The notes under the pieces: model-generated
The model's input: only the letters and a program-made list of their open reading frames with translations
Told to the model about the DNA's origin: nothing
Databases searched by the model: none
Assembly (NCBI RefSeq): GCF_006715305.1
Contig: NZ_VFMY01000001.1
Location: 1,116,001 to 1,180,000, forward strand
Reading direction: 5' to 3'
DNA from: Arthrobacter sp. SLBN-100
GTDB lineage: Bacteria > Actinomycetota > Actinomycetes > Actinomycetales > Micrococcaceae
Length of the DNA stretch: 64,000 bases
Translations under genes and position numbers: made by a program
In this document: one piece after another, positions 47,558-55,685 of the stretch
Layout: every line of letters starts with the position of its first letter
Numbering within the stretch: position 1 is the stretch's first letter

Positions 47558-48264
47558 AGTGTGCTCCTGTTGTCTGGGTCAAGGCCGGGCCGGCCGGTGA
47601 AACGGTAGAGGCGGGGCGGGCGGTGTTTGCCGCCCTGGAGGTATTCGCCGGTTTCTTCTATCTCGGGGGTGGATTTGAGCTGGCGCCGGAAGTTCGCCGG
47701 GTCCAGTTGACGGTCCAGCACAGCCTCGTAGACTTCCCGGACCTGGGCCAGGGTGAAGTACTCCCCCAGCAGGTGATAGGCCACAGATCCGTAGGCCAGC
47801 TTGTTCCGCAGCCGCCAGAGCGCGTAATCCACAATCGCGTTGTGATCAAAGGCCAGTTCGCCCAGCCGGTCCGCCCGGAACCACCTGACGTTCTCGGACT
47901 CATCAGCGAGCGCGGCCTCCGTTGGCTGCACCAGGGCCCAATAGACGATGGAAACCACGCGCTGCGTAGGTGAGCGGTGCAGGCCGCCGAAGGCGTACAG
48001 CTGCTCCAGGTAGCTCGGGGCGAGGCCGGTGGTCTCGCGCAGGTTGCGCGATGCCGCGTCCTGCAGGGATTCCGCATGGGTCAGCGGTCCCCCGGGCAGC
48101 GCCCACAGGCCTTTGTACGGTTCCCGGATCCGCCGGACCAGGGGCAGCCAAAGCGTGGGCCGGCCCGAGCTTTCACTGGGCCGGAGCGCGAAGATGACGG
48201 TGGAGATGGCGAGCGACGGCGGTGCGGCCTGGCGCTCTGAGACGTTTGCTGAAGCCGAGTACAT
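47554..48264 (-). CDS. nrtR: NrtR-type Nudix-related repressor of NAD synthesis
   Basis: 236 residues from ATG 48264 (GGAAGG eight bases upstream; GTG 48270 is too close to it). An N-terminal Nudix domain (about 18-140) is followed by a C-terminal winged helix (about 150-236, LLGEYFTLAQVREVYEAVLD). The Nudix box reads GPLTHAESLQDAASRNLRET, where the catalytic REUxEE is replaced by RNLRET, so hydrolysis is unlikely and ligand sensing is expected (ADP-ribose in studied NrtR). It is the first gene of the nad operon and lies 45 bp from a perfect palindrome, the probable binding site. Confidence 0.9.
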   Translation of the reverse strand: MYSASANVSERQAAPPSLAISTVIFALRPSESSGRPTLWLPLVRRIREPYKGLWALPGGPLTHAESLQDAASRNLRETTGLAPSYLEQLYAFGGLHRSPTQRVVSIVYWALVQPTEAALADESENVRWFRADRLGELAFDHNAIVDYALWRLRNKLAYGSVAYHLLGEYFTLAQVREVYEAVLDRQLDPANFRRQLKSTPEIEETGEYLQGGKHRPPRLYRFTGRPGLDPDNRSTL

Positions 48265-48308
48265 TCCCACCGCCTTCCGGCCTGCTCGGCTCCCGCTGAA
48301 GCCTCCCT

Positions 48309-48333
48309 AGTTATGGTCACTTTGACCATAACT
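48309..48333. promoter_or_regulatory. NrtR operator palindrome
   Basis: AGTTATGGTCA-CTT-TGACCATAACT: perfect 11-bp arms around 3 bp, between nrtR and the divergent APC permease gene. Position and symmetry fit autoregulation of the nrtR-nadABC operon. Confidence 0.8.
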
Positions 48334-48530
48334 GATTCTACGGGCAAGTGCCCCTCAATTGCCAAATGTTTCTCCGCCCCCGCCGGGCGGGGTCATCGGA
48401 AGCCTGCTGCTTGGAAGCAGGAAGCCTGGTGCCGGCAGTCCAGGAATGCAGGCGGCATGGCGGGGAGACGGTAAATTCAAATGGTCCCACGAGGAGCCCC
48501 CATTCAAACCCCAAGAAGGTTCAGCAGCAG

Positions 48531-49907
48531 ATGACAATGACGTCCACCGAAACCCGTCAACAAGGCCACCTGGGCCACAGCATGAAGCCCCGGCAGCTCA
48601 CCATGATGGGCCTGGGCAGCGCGATCGGCGCCGGGCTCTTCCTCGGGTCCGGGGCAGGACTACAGACGGCCGGTCCTGCGGTGCTGATCTCCTACCTGGT
48701 GGCCAGCACCCTGATCATCCTGGTGATGTGGGCGCTGGGCGAAATGGCTGCCGCGAACCCGACCAGCGGTGCCTTCTCCGTGTACGCGGAACGGGCCCTG
48801 GGCAAGACGGCCGGCGCCACCATCGGCTGGCTCTGGTGGCTGCAGCTGGTGGTGGTGATTGCCGCCGAGGCACTGGGCGGGGCCGGGCTCCTCTTCACCG
48901 TGTGGCCGGTGGTCCCGGTCTGGGCGCTCGCGCTCATCTTTATGGTCGTGTTCACCGCCATCAACCTGGCCGGCGTCCGGAATTTCGGCGAGTTCGAGTT
49001 CTGGTTCGCCATCCTGAAGGTCGCGGCCATCGTCCTGTTCCTGGTGATCGGCGCCGCCCTCCTGCTGGGATTGCTGCCGGAGGTGGCATCACCCGGGCTG
49101 GCGAACCTGACGTCCGACTTCGCCCCTGCGGGATTGGGCGGGATCGCGGCGGCCCTTTTTGTGGTCATCTTCGCCTTCGGCGGCACAGAGATTGTGTCCG
49201 TGGCGGCGCCAGAAACCGAAGACCCGGAACGCAGCGTGGGCAAAGCGGTCCGGACGGTGGTGTGGCGCATCCTGGTCTTCTATATCGGATCCGTTTTGGT
49301 GATTGCCGCCGTCCTGCCGGCCACGTCGGAAGGCCTGGCCTCACCCTTCGCCGGCGTCCTGGACGCCGCCCGCATCCCCGGTGCCGCGACGGCGATCACC
49401 CTGGTGGCCGTCATCGCCCTTCTCTCCGCCCTGAACGCCAACCTTTACGGCGCGTCGCGGATGGTCTACTCCCTTGCGGAACGCGGCGAGGCGCCCCGCT
49501 TCCTGACCCGCTTGAGCCGCGCCAACGTGCCCATGCTGGCGGTCGGCGTGTCCGTCGCCTTCGGTTTCGTCGCCACAGTCCTGGAGCTGCTGTTCCCGGA
49601 GCGGATCCTTCCCGCCCTGTTCCAGCTGGTGGGCTCCACCTGCCTGGTGGTATGGGGCAGCGCACTGGTCTCCCAGCTGGTCCTGCGGCGCCGGGCGGAC
49701 CGGGACGGCACTCCCCTGCCGTTGAGGATGAAGGGCTTTCCGGCCCTGACGGTTGTGGGGCTCATCCTGCTGGGCCTGATTTTCGCCGTGGGCTTCAGTG
49801 CCGGGAGCAGCCGCGCCCAGCTGTTCAGCACCTTCGGCCTGATCGCGGGGATCGCAGCGGCCTGCGCAGTGGGTGGCCGGCTCAGCACCCGGACCGGCCA
49901 CAGGTAG
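48531..49907 (+). CDS. APC-superfamily amino-acid permease
   Basis: 458 residues from ATG 48531 (AAGAAGG upstream; ATG 48537 is possible). About twelve membrane segments are visible, starting after the substrate-binding motif MMGLGSAIGAGLFLGSGAGL in the first segment. The pattern FAFGGTEIVSVAAPETEDPER after segment 6 is typical of the amino acid transporter (AAT) family. It imports an amino acid with protons; the substrate is unknown. It is divergent from nrtR, about 200 bp beyond the palindrome. The gap 48334-48530 holds no gene. Confidence 0.92.
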   Translation: MTMTSTETRQQGHLGHSMKPRQLTMMGLGSAIGAGLFLGSGAGLQTAGPAVLISYLVASTLIILVMWALGEMAAANPTSGAFSVYAERALGKTAGATIGWLWWLQLVVVIAAEALGGAGLLFTVWPVVPVWALALIFMVVFTAINLAGVRNFGEFEFWFAILKVAAIVLFLVIGAALLLGLLPEVASPGLANLTSDFAPAGLGGIAAALFVVIFAFGGTEIVSVAAPETEDPERSVGKAVRTVVWRILVFYIGSVLVIAAVLPATSEGLASPFAGVLDAARIPGAATAITLVAVIALLSALNANLYGASRMVYSLAERGEAPRFLTRLSRANVPMLAVGVSVAFGFVATVLELLFPERILPALFQLVGSTCLVVWGSALVSQLVLRRRADRDGTPLPLRMKGFPALTVVGLILLGLIFAVGFSAGSSRAQLFSTFGLIAGIAAACAVGGRLSTRTGHR

Positions 49908-49978
49908 AGTAGTCCCGAAGCACGAGGTTCCGACGCGCCGGGTCCGCCTGGGCGCCGTAGTTGATGAGGACTGACACC

Positions 49979-50806
49979 ATGAGCGGCAGGCACACCGGCG
50001 AGCAGCATTCGCACACCGTGGAGGGCACCGACCCCCAACTGTATGTGGCGGTGCATGATCCTGCCGTCGACGCCGGCCTCCGGCCCGTCCTGCTCCTGCA
50101 CGGCTTCTCATCGTCCAGCAAACTCAACTGGGAGGACACCGGCTGGGTGGCCGCGCTGCTTGCGGCCGGCCGCCGCGTCATCGTGGCCGACCTGCCCGGG
50201 CACGGCGGCAGCGGTGCCCCGGAGGACCGCGATTCCTACTCCCCCAGCAGGATCCGCGCCGACCTGCTGCAGGTAGCGTTCGACGCCGGCGTGCGGCCTC
50301 TGCAGGCCGGCGACCCTGCCAGCGGGCTGGACATTGTGGGTTACTCGCTGGGTTCCCGGCTCGCCTGGGAGTTCGCCGCCACCCAGCCCGAGCTGGTGCA
50401 CCGGATTGTCCTGGGCGGGCCGAACACGGCGGACCCGCTGGCGGATTTTGACCTCGCCGCCGCCCAGGACTACCTGGCCGACGGAACTCCCATTGCGGAC
50501 GAGTCAACGGCCCGGCTGCTCAAAATGGCGCTGCTGCTGCCCAGCAACAACATCTTCGCCCTGCTGTCGCTGGTGGAAGCCATCAAGGCCGAACCCTACG
50601 ACCCCGCCGAGGCGGTCCCGCACGTGCCGATGCTCCTGGTGGCCGGCGACCAGGACGAGCGCGCCCGCAGCCTGCCGCAACTGGCCGAACTGGCCAAGGG
50701 CGCCGGTGGCATGGCCGAACAGCTGACGCTGCCGGGCCGGAACCACACCAACGCCGTGACCAGCCGCGCCTTCAAGCAGGCTGCCATCTCCTTCCTCGCC
50801 GTCTGA
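49979..50806 (+). CDS. Alpha/beta-fold hydrolase
   Basis: 275 residues from ATG 49979 (GAGGA nine bases upstream; in-frame TTG 49961 and ATG 49964 are less likely). Oxyanion-hole motif LLLHGFSSSS, nucleophile Ser123 in IVGYSLGSRLA, acid in VAGDQDERA and base His in LPGRNHTN make a complete triad. The fold is that of small esterases and MenH-like enzymes; the substrate is unknown. It lies 71 bp after the permease gene on the same strand; TAGAGT at the permease stop could be its -10. Confidence 0.9.
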   Translation: MSGRHTGEQHSHTVEGTDPQLYVAVHDPAVDAGLRPVLLLHGFSSSSKLNWEDTGWVAALLAAGRRVIVADLPGHGGSGAPEDRDSYSPSRIRADLLQVAFDAGVRPLQAGDPASGLDIVGYSLGSRLAWEFAATQPELVHRIVLGGPNTADPLADFDLAAAQDYLADGTPIADESTARLLKMALLLPSNNIFALLSLVEAIKAEPYDPAEAVPHVPMLLVAGDQDERARSLPQLAELAKGAGGMAEQLTLPGRNHTNAVTSRAFKQAAISFLAV

Positions 50807-50874
50807 AGTGACTTCCGGTTGAATTAATTCCCGGCCGTCTGCCCGTCCCCCTCCTGCCGCCCGTTCCCCGGCGG

Positions 50875-50880
50875 TAGGCT
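50875..50880 (+). promoter_or_regulatory. -10 box of the phosphoribosyltransferase gene
   Basis: TAGGCT predicts a start near 50887 and a 27-nt leader containing GGGAGGG. Confidence 0.45.
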
Positions 50881-50913
50881 GAAAGGGAGGGCTGGAACAG
50901 CCGGGAGGGCCAC

Positions 50914-51570
50914 ATGGATATGCGTTTCGAAGACCGCACGGAGGCCGGCGAGCGGCTGGCTGCAGTCCTGACGCAGTTCCGCGAGCGGCCCGGCACCGTT
51001 GTCCTGGGCCTGGCCCGCGGCGGAATCCCCGTGGCGGCGGCAGCAGCCAAAGCCCTGCACCTTCCGCTCGGTGCAGTCCTGGTACGCAAACTCGGCATCC
51101 CCGGACACGAGGAAACAGCGTATGGAGCGTTGGCGTGGGCCCGCGGGCGCATCGTGCGCCTGCTCAACAAACCGCTGCTGGACCGGGTCCGGGAACATGG
51201 CGTCCGCGACGAACTCCTGCATCAGGTGGAGCAGCGCGAACATGATGAACTGCTCCGCCGCGTGAACCTCTACCCCGGGACAGACCAGGAAATTTCAGGC
51301 AAAACCGTCCTGCTGATCGACGACGGCCTGGCCACCGGCGCCACCATGAGGGCCGCCGTCGAGGCCGTCCGCGAGGGTGGGGCGGAGAAGGTGGTGGCCG
51401 CCGCTCCCGTAGGCTCCATTGAAGCGGAGGCATCCGTGGAGCGGGTCTGCGACGCGGTGCTGTGCCTGGCCCTGCCGGGCAAATTCCGTGCAGTGGGCAG
51501 TTTCTACCGGCACTTCGAACAACTGACGGACGAGGACGCGATCAGCTTCCTGAAGCAGAGCAGCCCTTGA
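50914..51570 (+). CDS. Phosphoribosyltransferase-family protein
   Basis: 218 residues. The PRPP-binding loop is VLLIDDGLATGATM (Asp136 and Asp137, then ATGAT), and the N-terminal VVLGLARGGIPVAAAAAKAL matches stand-alone type I PRT proteins of unknown substrate. These are often annotated as putative phosphoribosyltransferases. The insertion around residues 65-125 forms the variable hood. The start has GGGAGGG upstream. Confidence 0.88.
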   Translation: MDMRFEDRTEAGERLAAVLTQFRERPGTVVLGLARGGIPVAAAAAKALHLPLGAVLVRKLGIPGHEETAYGALAWARGRIVRLLNKPLLDRVREHGVRDELLHQVEQREHDELLRRVNLYPGTDQEISGKTVLLIDDGLATGATMRAAVEAVREGGAEKVVAAAPVGSIEAEASVERVCDAVLCLALPGKFRAVGSFYRHFEQLTDEDAISFLKQSSP

Positions 51571-51620
51571 CGACGGCGGGACCAAGAAGGTCCGGGCCCG
51601 CCGTCGTCAGCGAGGGAATG

Positions 51621-51836
51621 GTGGGTGGGTCCACGTCGCCGGTGTTCCTTGACTGGGTGGGCCCACGCCGTCAGGGTTCCCTGGCCGAAGCGAAGCGAGG
51701 TTAGGGGAATGGTGGGTGGGCCCACGCCGTCAGGGTTCCCTGGCCGAAGCGAAGCGAGGTTAGGGGGACGGTGGGTGGGCCCACGCCGTCAGGGTTCCCT
51801 GGCCGAAGCGAAGCGAGGTTAGGGGGACGGTGGGGA
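51621..51836 (+). repeat. 59-bp tandem repeat between convergent genes
   Basis: Units begin at 51662, 51721 and 51780 with a period of 59 bp; a shortened, diverged unit (from about 51630) precedes them, 32 bp long. Each unit carries the palindrome GTGGGCCCAC, then GGTTCCCTGGCCGAAGCG and GAAGCGAGGTTAGGGG. The array ends at the MFS stop codon. The 266-bp gap 51571-51836 has no gene. Confidence 0.9.
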
Positions 51837-53168
51837 TTAGTGGTGGCTGACGCCCAGCGGCCGGCCCTTGGTTTCCTTGGCCAGCAACACACCGACGGCC
51901 GAGATGACGCACAGCACCATGATGTAGATGCCGATGGATCCGGTCCACTTGGTGGCCTGCAGCAGCGTTTCGGCTATGGTGGCGGCGAAGGCCCCGCCCA
52001 GGATGGCGCCGAATGCATAGCCGATGGAGATGCCGGAATACCTGACATTGGCCGGGAACATCTCGGCATACATGGCGGACATGGGGCCGTAGGAGAGCCC
52101 AAGGCCGATGGTGAGGACGAACAGCGCCAGGCCGTAGAGCAAAATGTTCCTGGTATCGATCAGGGCAAACATGGGAATCATCCAGGCGAAGACAATCGCG
52201 TAGCCGGTGAGGAAGGTCTTGACCCGGCCAATGCGGTCAGAGAGCCAGCCGCCCACCAGCGTGAAGATCAGCCAGCCAAAGGATGCCAGCGTGGTGGCCA
52301 GGAGGACCTGGGGCGTGGGCATCTGCAGCGTCCGGGTTGCGTAGGCGATAAAGAAGGCAATCAGCAGGTACCCGGCGGCATTGTTGCCGATGAAAATCAT
52401 GGTGGAGTACAGCACCGGCTTCTTGTGGCTGCGGACCAGTACACCCAGGGGCGCCTTGCTTTCCTGCTTCCGCAAGGCCATCTCCTGGAAGACCGGGCTT
52501 TCGGCGACGGCACGCCGGATCAGGTAGCCCACCACGATGAGGACGATGGAGAGCAGGAACGGCACCCGCCAGCCCCAGGCGGCGAAGTCTTCCTTGGACA
52601 TGCTGGTGTTGAGGAAGAAAAGCAGGCCGGTGGCCAGGATCATGCCCACCGGCACGCCGATCTGCGGGTAGGCACCGAAGAGGCCGCGCTTGTTCAGGGG
52701 CGCGTGCTCCACGGCCATCAGTGCCGCGCCGCCCCACTCGCCGCCAGCGGAGAAGCCCTGGACGATCCGGAGGAGGATCAGCAGGACAGGCGCCCAGGCC
52801 CCGATCTGGGCGTAGGTGGGCAGCATGCCGATGAGGGCGGTGGCGGCACCCATCATCACCAGGGTGAAGACGAGCATCGCCTTGCGTCCCAGCCGGTCAC
52901 CCAGGTGGCCTGCCACCACGGCACCCAGCGGCCGGAACAGGAAGCTGATGCCGATCAGGGCGAAGGAGAGGATCTGCGCCAGGCCAGGGTTGGACTGGTT
53001 CAGCGGTGCCAGGAACAGGGGTGACAGCAGCGTTGCCGTCAGCTGGGCAAAGATGAAGAAGTCATACCACTCGATGGTGGTGCCGACCAGTGTGCCGGCC
53101 AGGACTTTGCGCTCCTCCCGGCGGGTGCTGGGACCGGAGAGTGTATCCACTTTGGAAGGTGTGGTCAT
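51837..53168 (-). CDS. MHS-family MFS transporter (metabolite:proton symporter)
   Basis: 443 residues from ATG 53168 with GGAGT upstream. It has twelve membrane segments; segment 1 opens with VGTTIEWYDFFIFAQL and loop 2-3 carries GHLGDRLGRKAMLVFTLVMM, both typical of the MHS group (proline/betaine, shikimate, citrate and alpha-ketoglutarate carriers). It imports an organic acid or osmolyte with protons. A divergent IclR regulator gene lies 245 bp away, a common pairing for catabolite importers. Confidence 0.93.
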   Translation of the reverse strand: MTTPSKVDTLSGPSTRREERKVLAGTLVGTTIEWYDFFIFAQLTATLLSPLFLAPLNQSNPGLAQILSFALIGISFLFRPLGAVVAGHLGDRLGRKAMLVFTLVMMGAATALIGMLPTYAQIGAWAPVLLILLRIVQGFSAGGEWGGAALMAVEHAPLNKRGLFGAYPQIGVPVGMILATGLLFFLNTSMSKEDFAAWGWRVPFLLSIVLIVVGYLIRRAVAESPVFQEMALRKQESKAPLGVLVRSHKKPVLYSTMIFIGNNAAGYLLIAFFIAYATRTLQMPTPQVLLATTLASFGWLIFTLVGGWLSDRIGRVKTFLTGYAIVFAWMIPMFALIDTRNILLYGLALFVLTIGLGLSYGPMSAMYAEMFPANVRYSGISIGYAFGAILGGAFAATIAETLLQATKWTGSIGIYIMVLCVISAVGVLLAKETKGRPLGVSHH

Positions 53169-53241
53169 CGAAACTCCATTGTTTATTGGCAGCAAGGCTG
53201 CCGGGACGCCTTCAGGATTACCGACAGAACGGTCAGTTAGT

Positions 53242-53254
53242 TAGTAGGGTACTA
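53242..53254. promoter_or_regulatory. Short inverted repeat between MFS and iclR genes
   Basis: TAGTA-GGG-TACTA lies about 75 bp upstream of the MFS start and could be part of an IclR operator. The arms are only 5 bp; nothing else stands out in this 245-bp divergent gap. Confidence 0.25.
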
Positions 53255-53413
53255 CGAAAATGTGAGACAGGACACGCATTGCGGGACTTTGCTGCCCGCG
53301 GGACTTTTTTGGCACAGCAGTTCTACCGCGTCCGGAGCGCTCCTGCGCTGGGGCTGGTTCTATAAATGAACTGACGCTTCGCTATCCGGACGCTGCAACC
53401 TAGGATGGACAGC

Positions 53414-54148
53414 ATGACTTCCACCGCTGCAGCCCCTGCCGGAGGGGCATCCGCGCAGGCTTCGCCCTCCCAGACGCTGTCCCGGGGCATCCGCGCTTTG
53501 GAGATCCTTGCTGCAGCGCCAGGCCCCCTGACCATTGCCGAACTCGCCGACGCAATGGGCGTCCATCGGTCGGTTGCCTACCGGATCCTGCGCACGCTGG
53601 AGGACCACTCGCTGCTGGTCCGTGATGACGCAGGACGGGTCCAGCCCGGTCCCGGCCTGGCCGTCCTGGCCCGCGGCGTTTCGAGGAACCTGCAGGGCGC
53701 CGCCCTTCCCGAACTCACACACCTGGCCAACACCTTGGATATGACTGCATTCGTGGCGCTGTGGGACCACCACGACTGCATCACCCTCGTCACCGTAGAG
53801 CCTCGGCACTCCGGAGCCACCGTGGCTCAGCATCCCGGCACCCGCCACCCCATCAATGCCGGAGCACCCGGCATTGCCATCCAGTCAGCCCTGACGGAAG
53901 CCGAGTGGGACCGCCTTGAGACAGGCATCCCGTACCGACCCGAGGCTGCCGAAGCCCGCCGTACTGGATACTCTGCCAGCCACGATGAGGTTATCGCCGG
54001 CGTTTCGTCGCTGGCGGCACCGGTGCGGGTTCCGGGCGGGCGGCCGGCAGCGCTCGCCGTCGTTTATATCCGGTCAGCCCACGACCCCTCTGCGGTGGGC
54101 AAGGCACTGGTGGAAAGTGCGGCCAGAATCGAACGCCAGCTGGCCTGA
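53414..54148 (+). CDS. IclR-family transcriptional regulator
   Basis: 244 residues from ATG 53414. The N-terminal winged helix (about 15-75, PLTIAELADAMGVHRSVAYR) is followed by the IclR effector domain (from about 85), including DMTAFVALWDHHDCITLV and PGTRHPINAGAPGIAIQSAL. TAGGAT ends seven bases before ATG 53414 and overlaps an earlier in-frame ATG (53405), so the later ATG and a leaderless transcript are preferred. It probably controls the divergent MHS transporter and itself. Confidence 0.92.
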   Translation: MTSTAAAPAGGASAQASPSQTLSRGIRALEILAAAPGPLTIAELADAMGVHRSVAYRILRTLEDHSLLVRDDAGRVQPGPGLAVLARGVSRNLQGAALPELTHLANTLDMTAFVALWDHHDCITLVTVEPRHSGATVAQHPGTRHPINAGAPGIAIQSALTEAEWDRLETGIPYRPEAAEARRTGYSASHDEVIAGVSSLAAPVRVPGGRPAALAVVYIRSAHDPSAVGKALVESAARIERQLA

Positions 54149-54167
54149 GCGCGGCGGGCAGCAGGGT

Positions 54168-55541
54168 TCAGGCGCGGCGGCGTCGAACTACGACGGCGGC
54201 CGCGGCACCGAGGAGCGCAAGTATGGCTGCCGCGCAGGCAGGGACGAGGAATGCCGCGCCGTAGCCGTGGTCCTGGGCCAGCCGGCCACCAACGGCTGAA
54301 CCAATTGCTGTACCGGCCACGATTCCGCTGGCCAGCGCAGTCATCACGGTTCCAAGCCGTCCCGCCGGGGCCACCACCCCGCCTACGGCAAAGACGGTGA
54401 CCATCACCGGTCCCACCGGGATCCCCAGGACCAGCAGCACCACCACCATTGAGCCCAATGACGCAGGCACCAGCAGGAGCACGGCCAGCGCTGCCATCAG
54501 CACAGCAGACGCGACCCAGCGCCAGGACAGGCTGAAACGCTGCGGCCAGTAGGCAACCGAGAGGGCCGCCGCGGCGGAGCTGAGCCCCATCACGGCATAC
54601 AGCAGTCCGGCGATTTCGGAACTGGCATAGTGGGCGGAAAAGGAGCTTAACGCCGCCTGTGCGGAGCCGAAGAACGTGCCCATGCAGACCATTGCCACCA
54701 CCGGAACGGCAACGGACGCGGGCAGCCTGCGCCTGGCTGTTGTTTGTCCCACCGGCGGAGCCGGGCGTTGTCCTGCCGGGACTGCCGGGAGGCGGGTCAC
54801 CGGGACCGCCCGGTGGGTGCGGTGCGCTGCGAAGGCCGGCACCAGCGTGATGGTCATGGCTGCAGCCAGTGCAAGCGGCAGCCAGGGTGCCAAGAGGCTG
54901 GCCAGGATTCCCACGAGCGCCGGGCCCAGCACGAAGGTGATTTCATCGGCAGTGCTTTCGTACGACAGTGCGGTGTCCAGGTCGCGACTGTTGCCTGGTG
55001 CGCTCCCCTGCGACGTCAGTGCCATCCACCTCACCCGCGCCAGCGGTCCCACCTGCGGGGAGCTTGCCCCTGAGAGGAACGCGGCGGCCAGCACTCCGGC
55101 AGCGAAACTTCCCGCCGTCGCCAGGACACCGGCTGCAAGGATTAACGCCACCACCGCGGCTGTGTTGAGGGCAGCTGCGACGAGCAGCACGGGGCGCTGG
55201 CCGCGCCTGTCCGCCAGGGTCCCCAGCACCGGGGCGCCCAGGGCAGACCCGATGCCCACTGCCCCTGCCGCCGTACCGCCGAGTGCGTAGGAACCACTGC
55301 TCGAGGTAACCAGGGTCAGGGTTCCCACCGTGAGCATGGCCAGGGGAAGGCGGGCGAGGAGACCCAGCGGGATAAAACTGCGGCCGGCAAGTTGCGGTAG
55401 CCTGGCGAACCGGCTGCCGGAGACGCTTTCCCGGCCGGTGGAAGAACGGCCGGTGCCGGGGGAAGAATCCGGTACGCCGGGGTCGGGGGCCTGCCGCGAC
55501 GACGAAGGCTGGCCAGGAGTAAGGGAGGTCGAAGATTTCAA
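54168..55541 (-). CDS. MFS transporter, probable exporter
   Basis: About 457 residues with twelve membrane segments, e.g. PLAMLTVGTLTLVTSSSGSY and GSALGAPVLGTLADRRGQRP in the first half (the latter being the MFS loop 2-3 motif). The N-terminal 45 residues are Ser/Pro-rich. The open frame begins at TTG 55541 without a good Shine-Dalgarno, so the true start is uncertain and may lie further in. The group resembles drug- or sugar-efflux carriers; the substrate is unknown. It is convergent with the IclR gene (19-bp gap). Confidence 0.8.
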   Translation of the reverse strand: MKSSTSLTPGQPSSSRQAPDPGVPDSSPGTGRSSTGRESVSGSRFARLPQLAGRSFIPLGLLARLPLAMLTVGTLTLVTSSSGSYALGGTAAGAVGIGSALGAPVLGTLADRRGQRPVLLVAAALNTAAVVALILAAGVLATAGSFAAGVLAAAFLSGASSPQVGPLARVRWMALTSQGSAPGNSRDLDTALSYESTADEITFVLGPALVGILASLLAPWLPLALAAAMTITLVPAFAAHRTHRAVPVTRLPAVPAGQRPAPPVGQTTARRRLPASVAVPVVAMVCMGTFFGSAQAALSSFSAHYASSEIAGLLYAVMGLSSAAAALSVAYWPQRFSLSWRWVASAVLMAALAVLLLVPASLGSMVVVLLVLGIPVGPVMVTVFAVGGVVAPAGRLGTVMTALASGIVAGTAIGSAVGGRLAQDHGYGAAFLVPACAAAILALLGAAAAVVVRRRRA

Positions 55542-55685
55542 TTTCGGGCTCGTTCATTCATGCGCATCGTCCCTCCTCCCGATGCGCCGAACCCGGTAAC
55601 CGTCCAAGTATATCGGCCGTTCCCGTTATCCGTGCGTGGCTGCGACACTCCTGGCCGATGGCTGTATCCACTCCTGTCGGCCGGA

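Noticed and set aside
54943..55557. Minus-strand frame starting at ATG 55557 as an alternative to the MFS gene
   Set aside because: It is Arg/Pro-rich without membrane segments; the overlapping frame gives a complete twelve-segment transporter.
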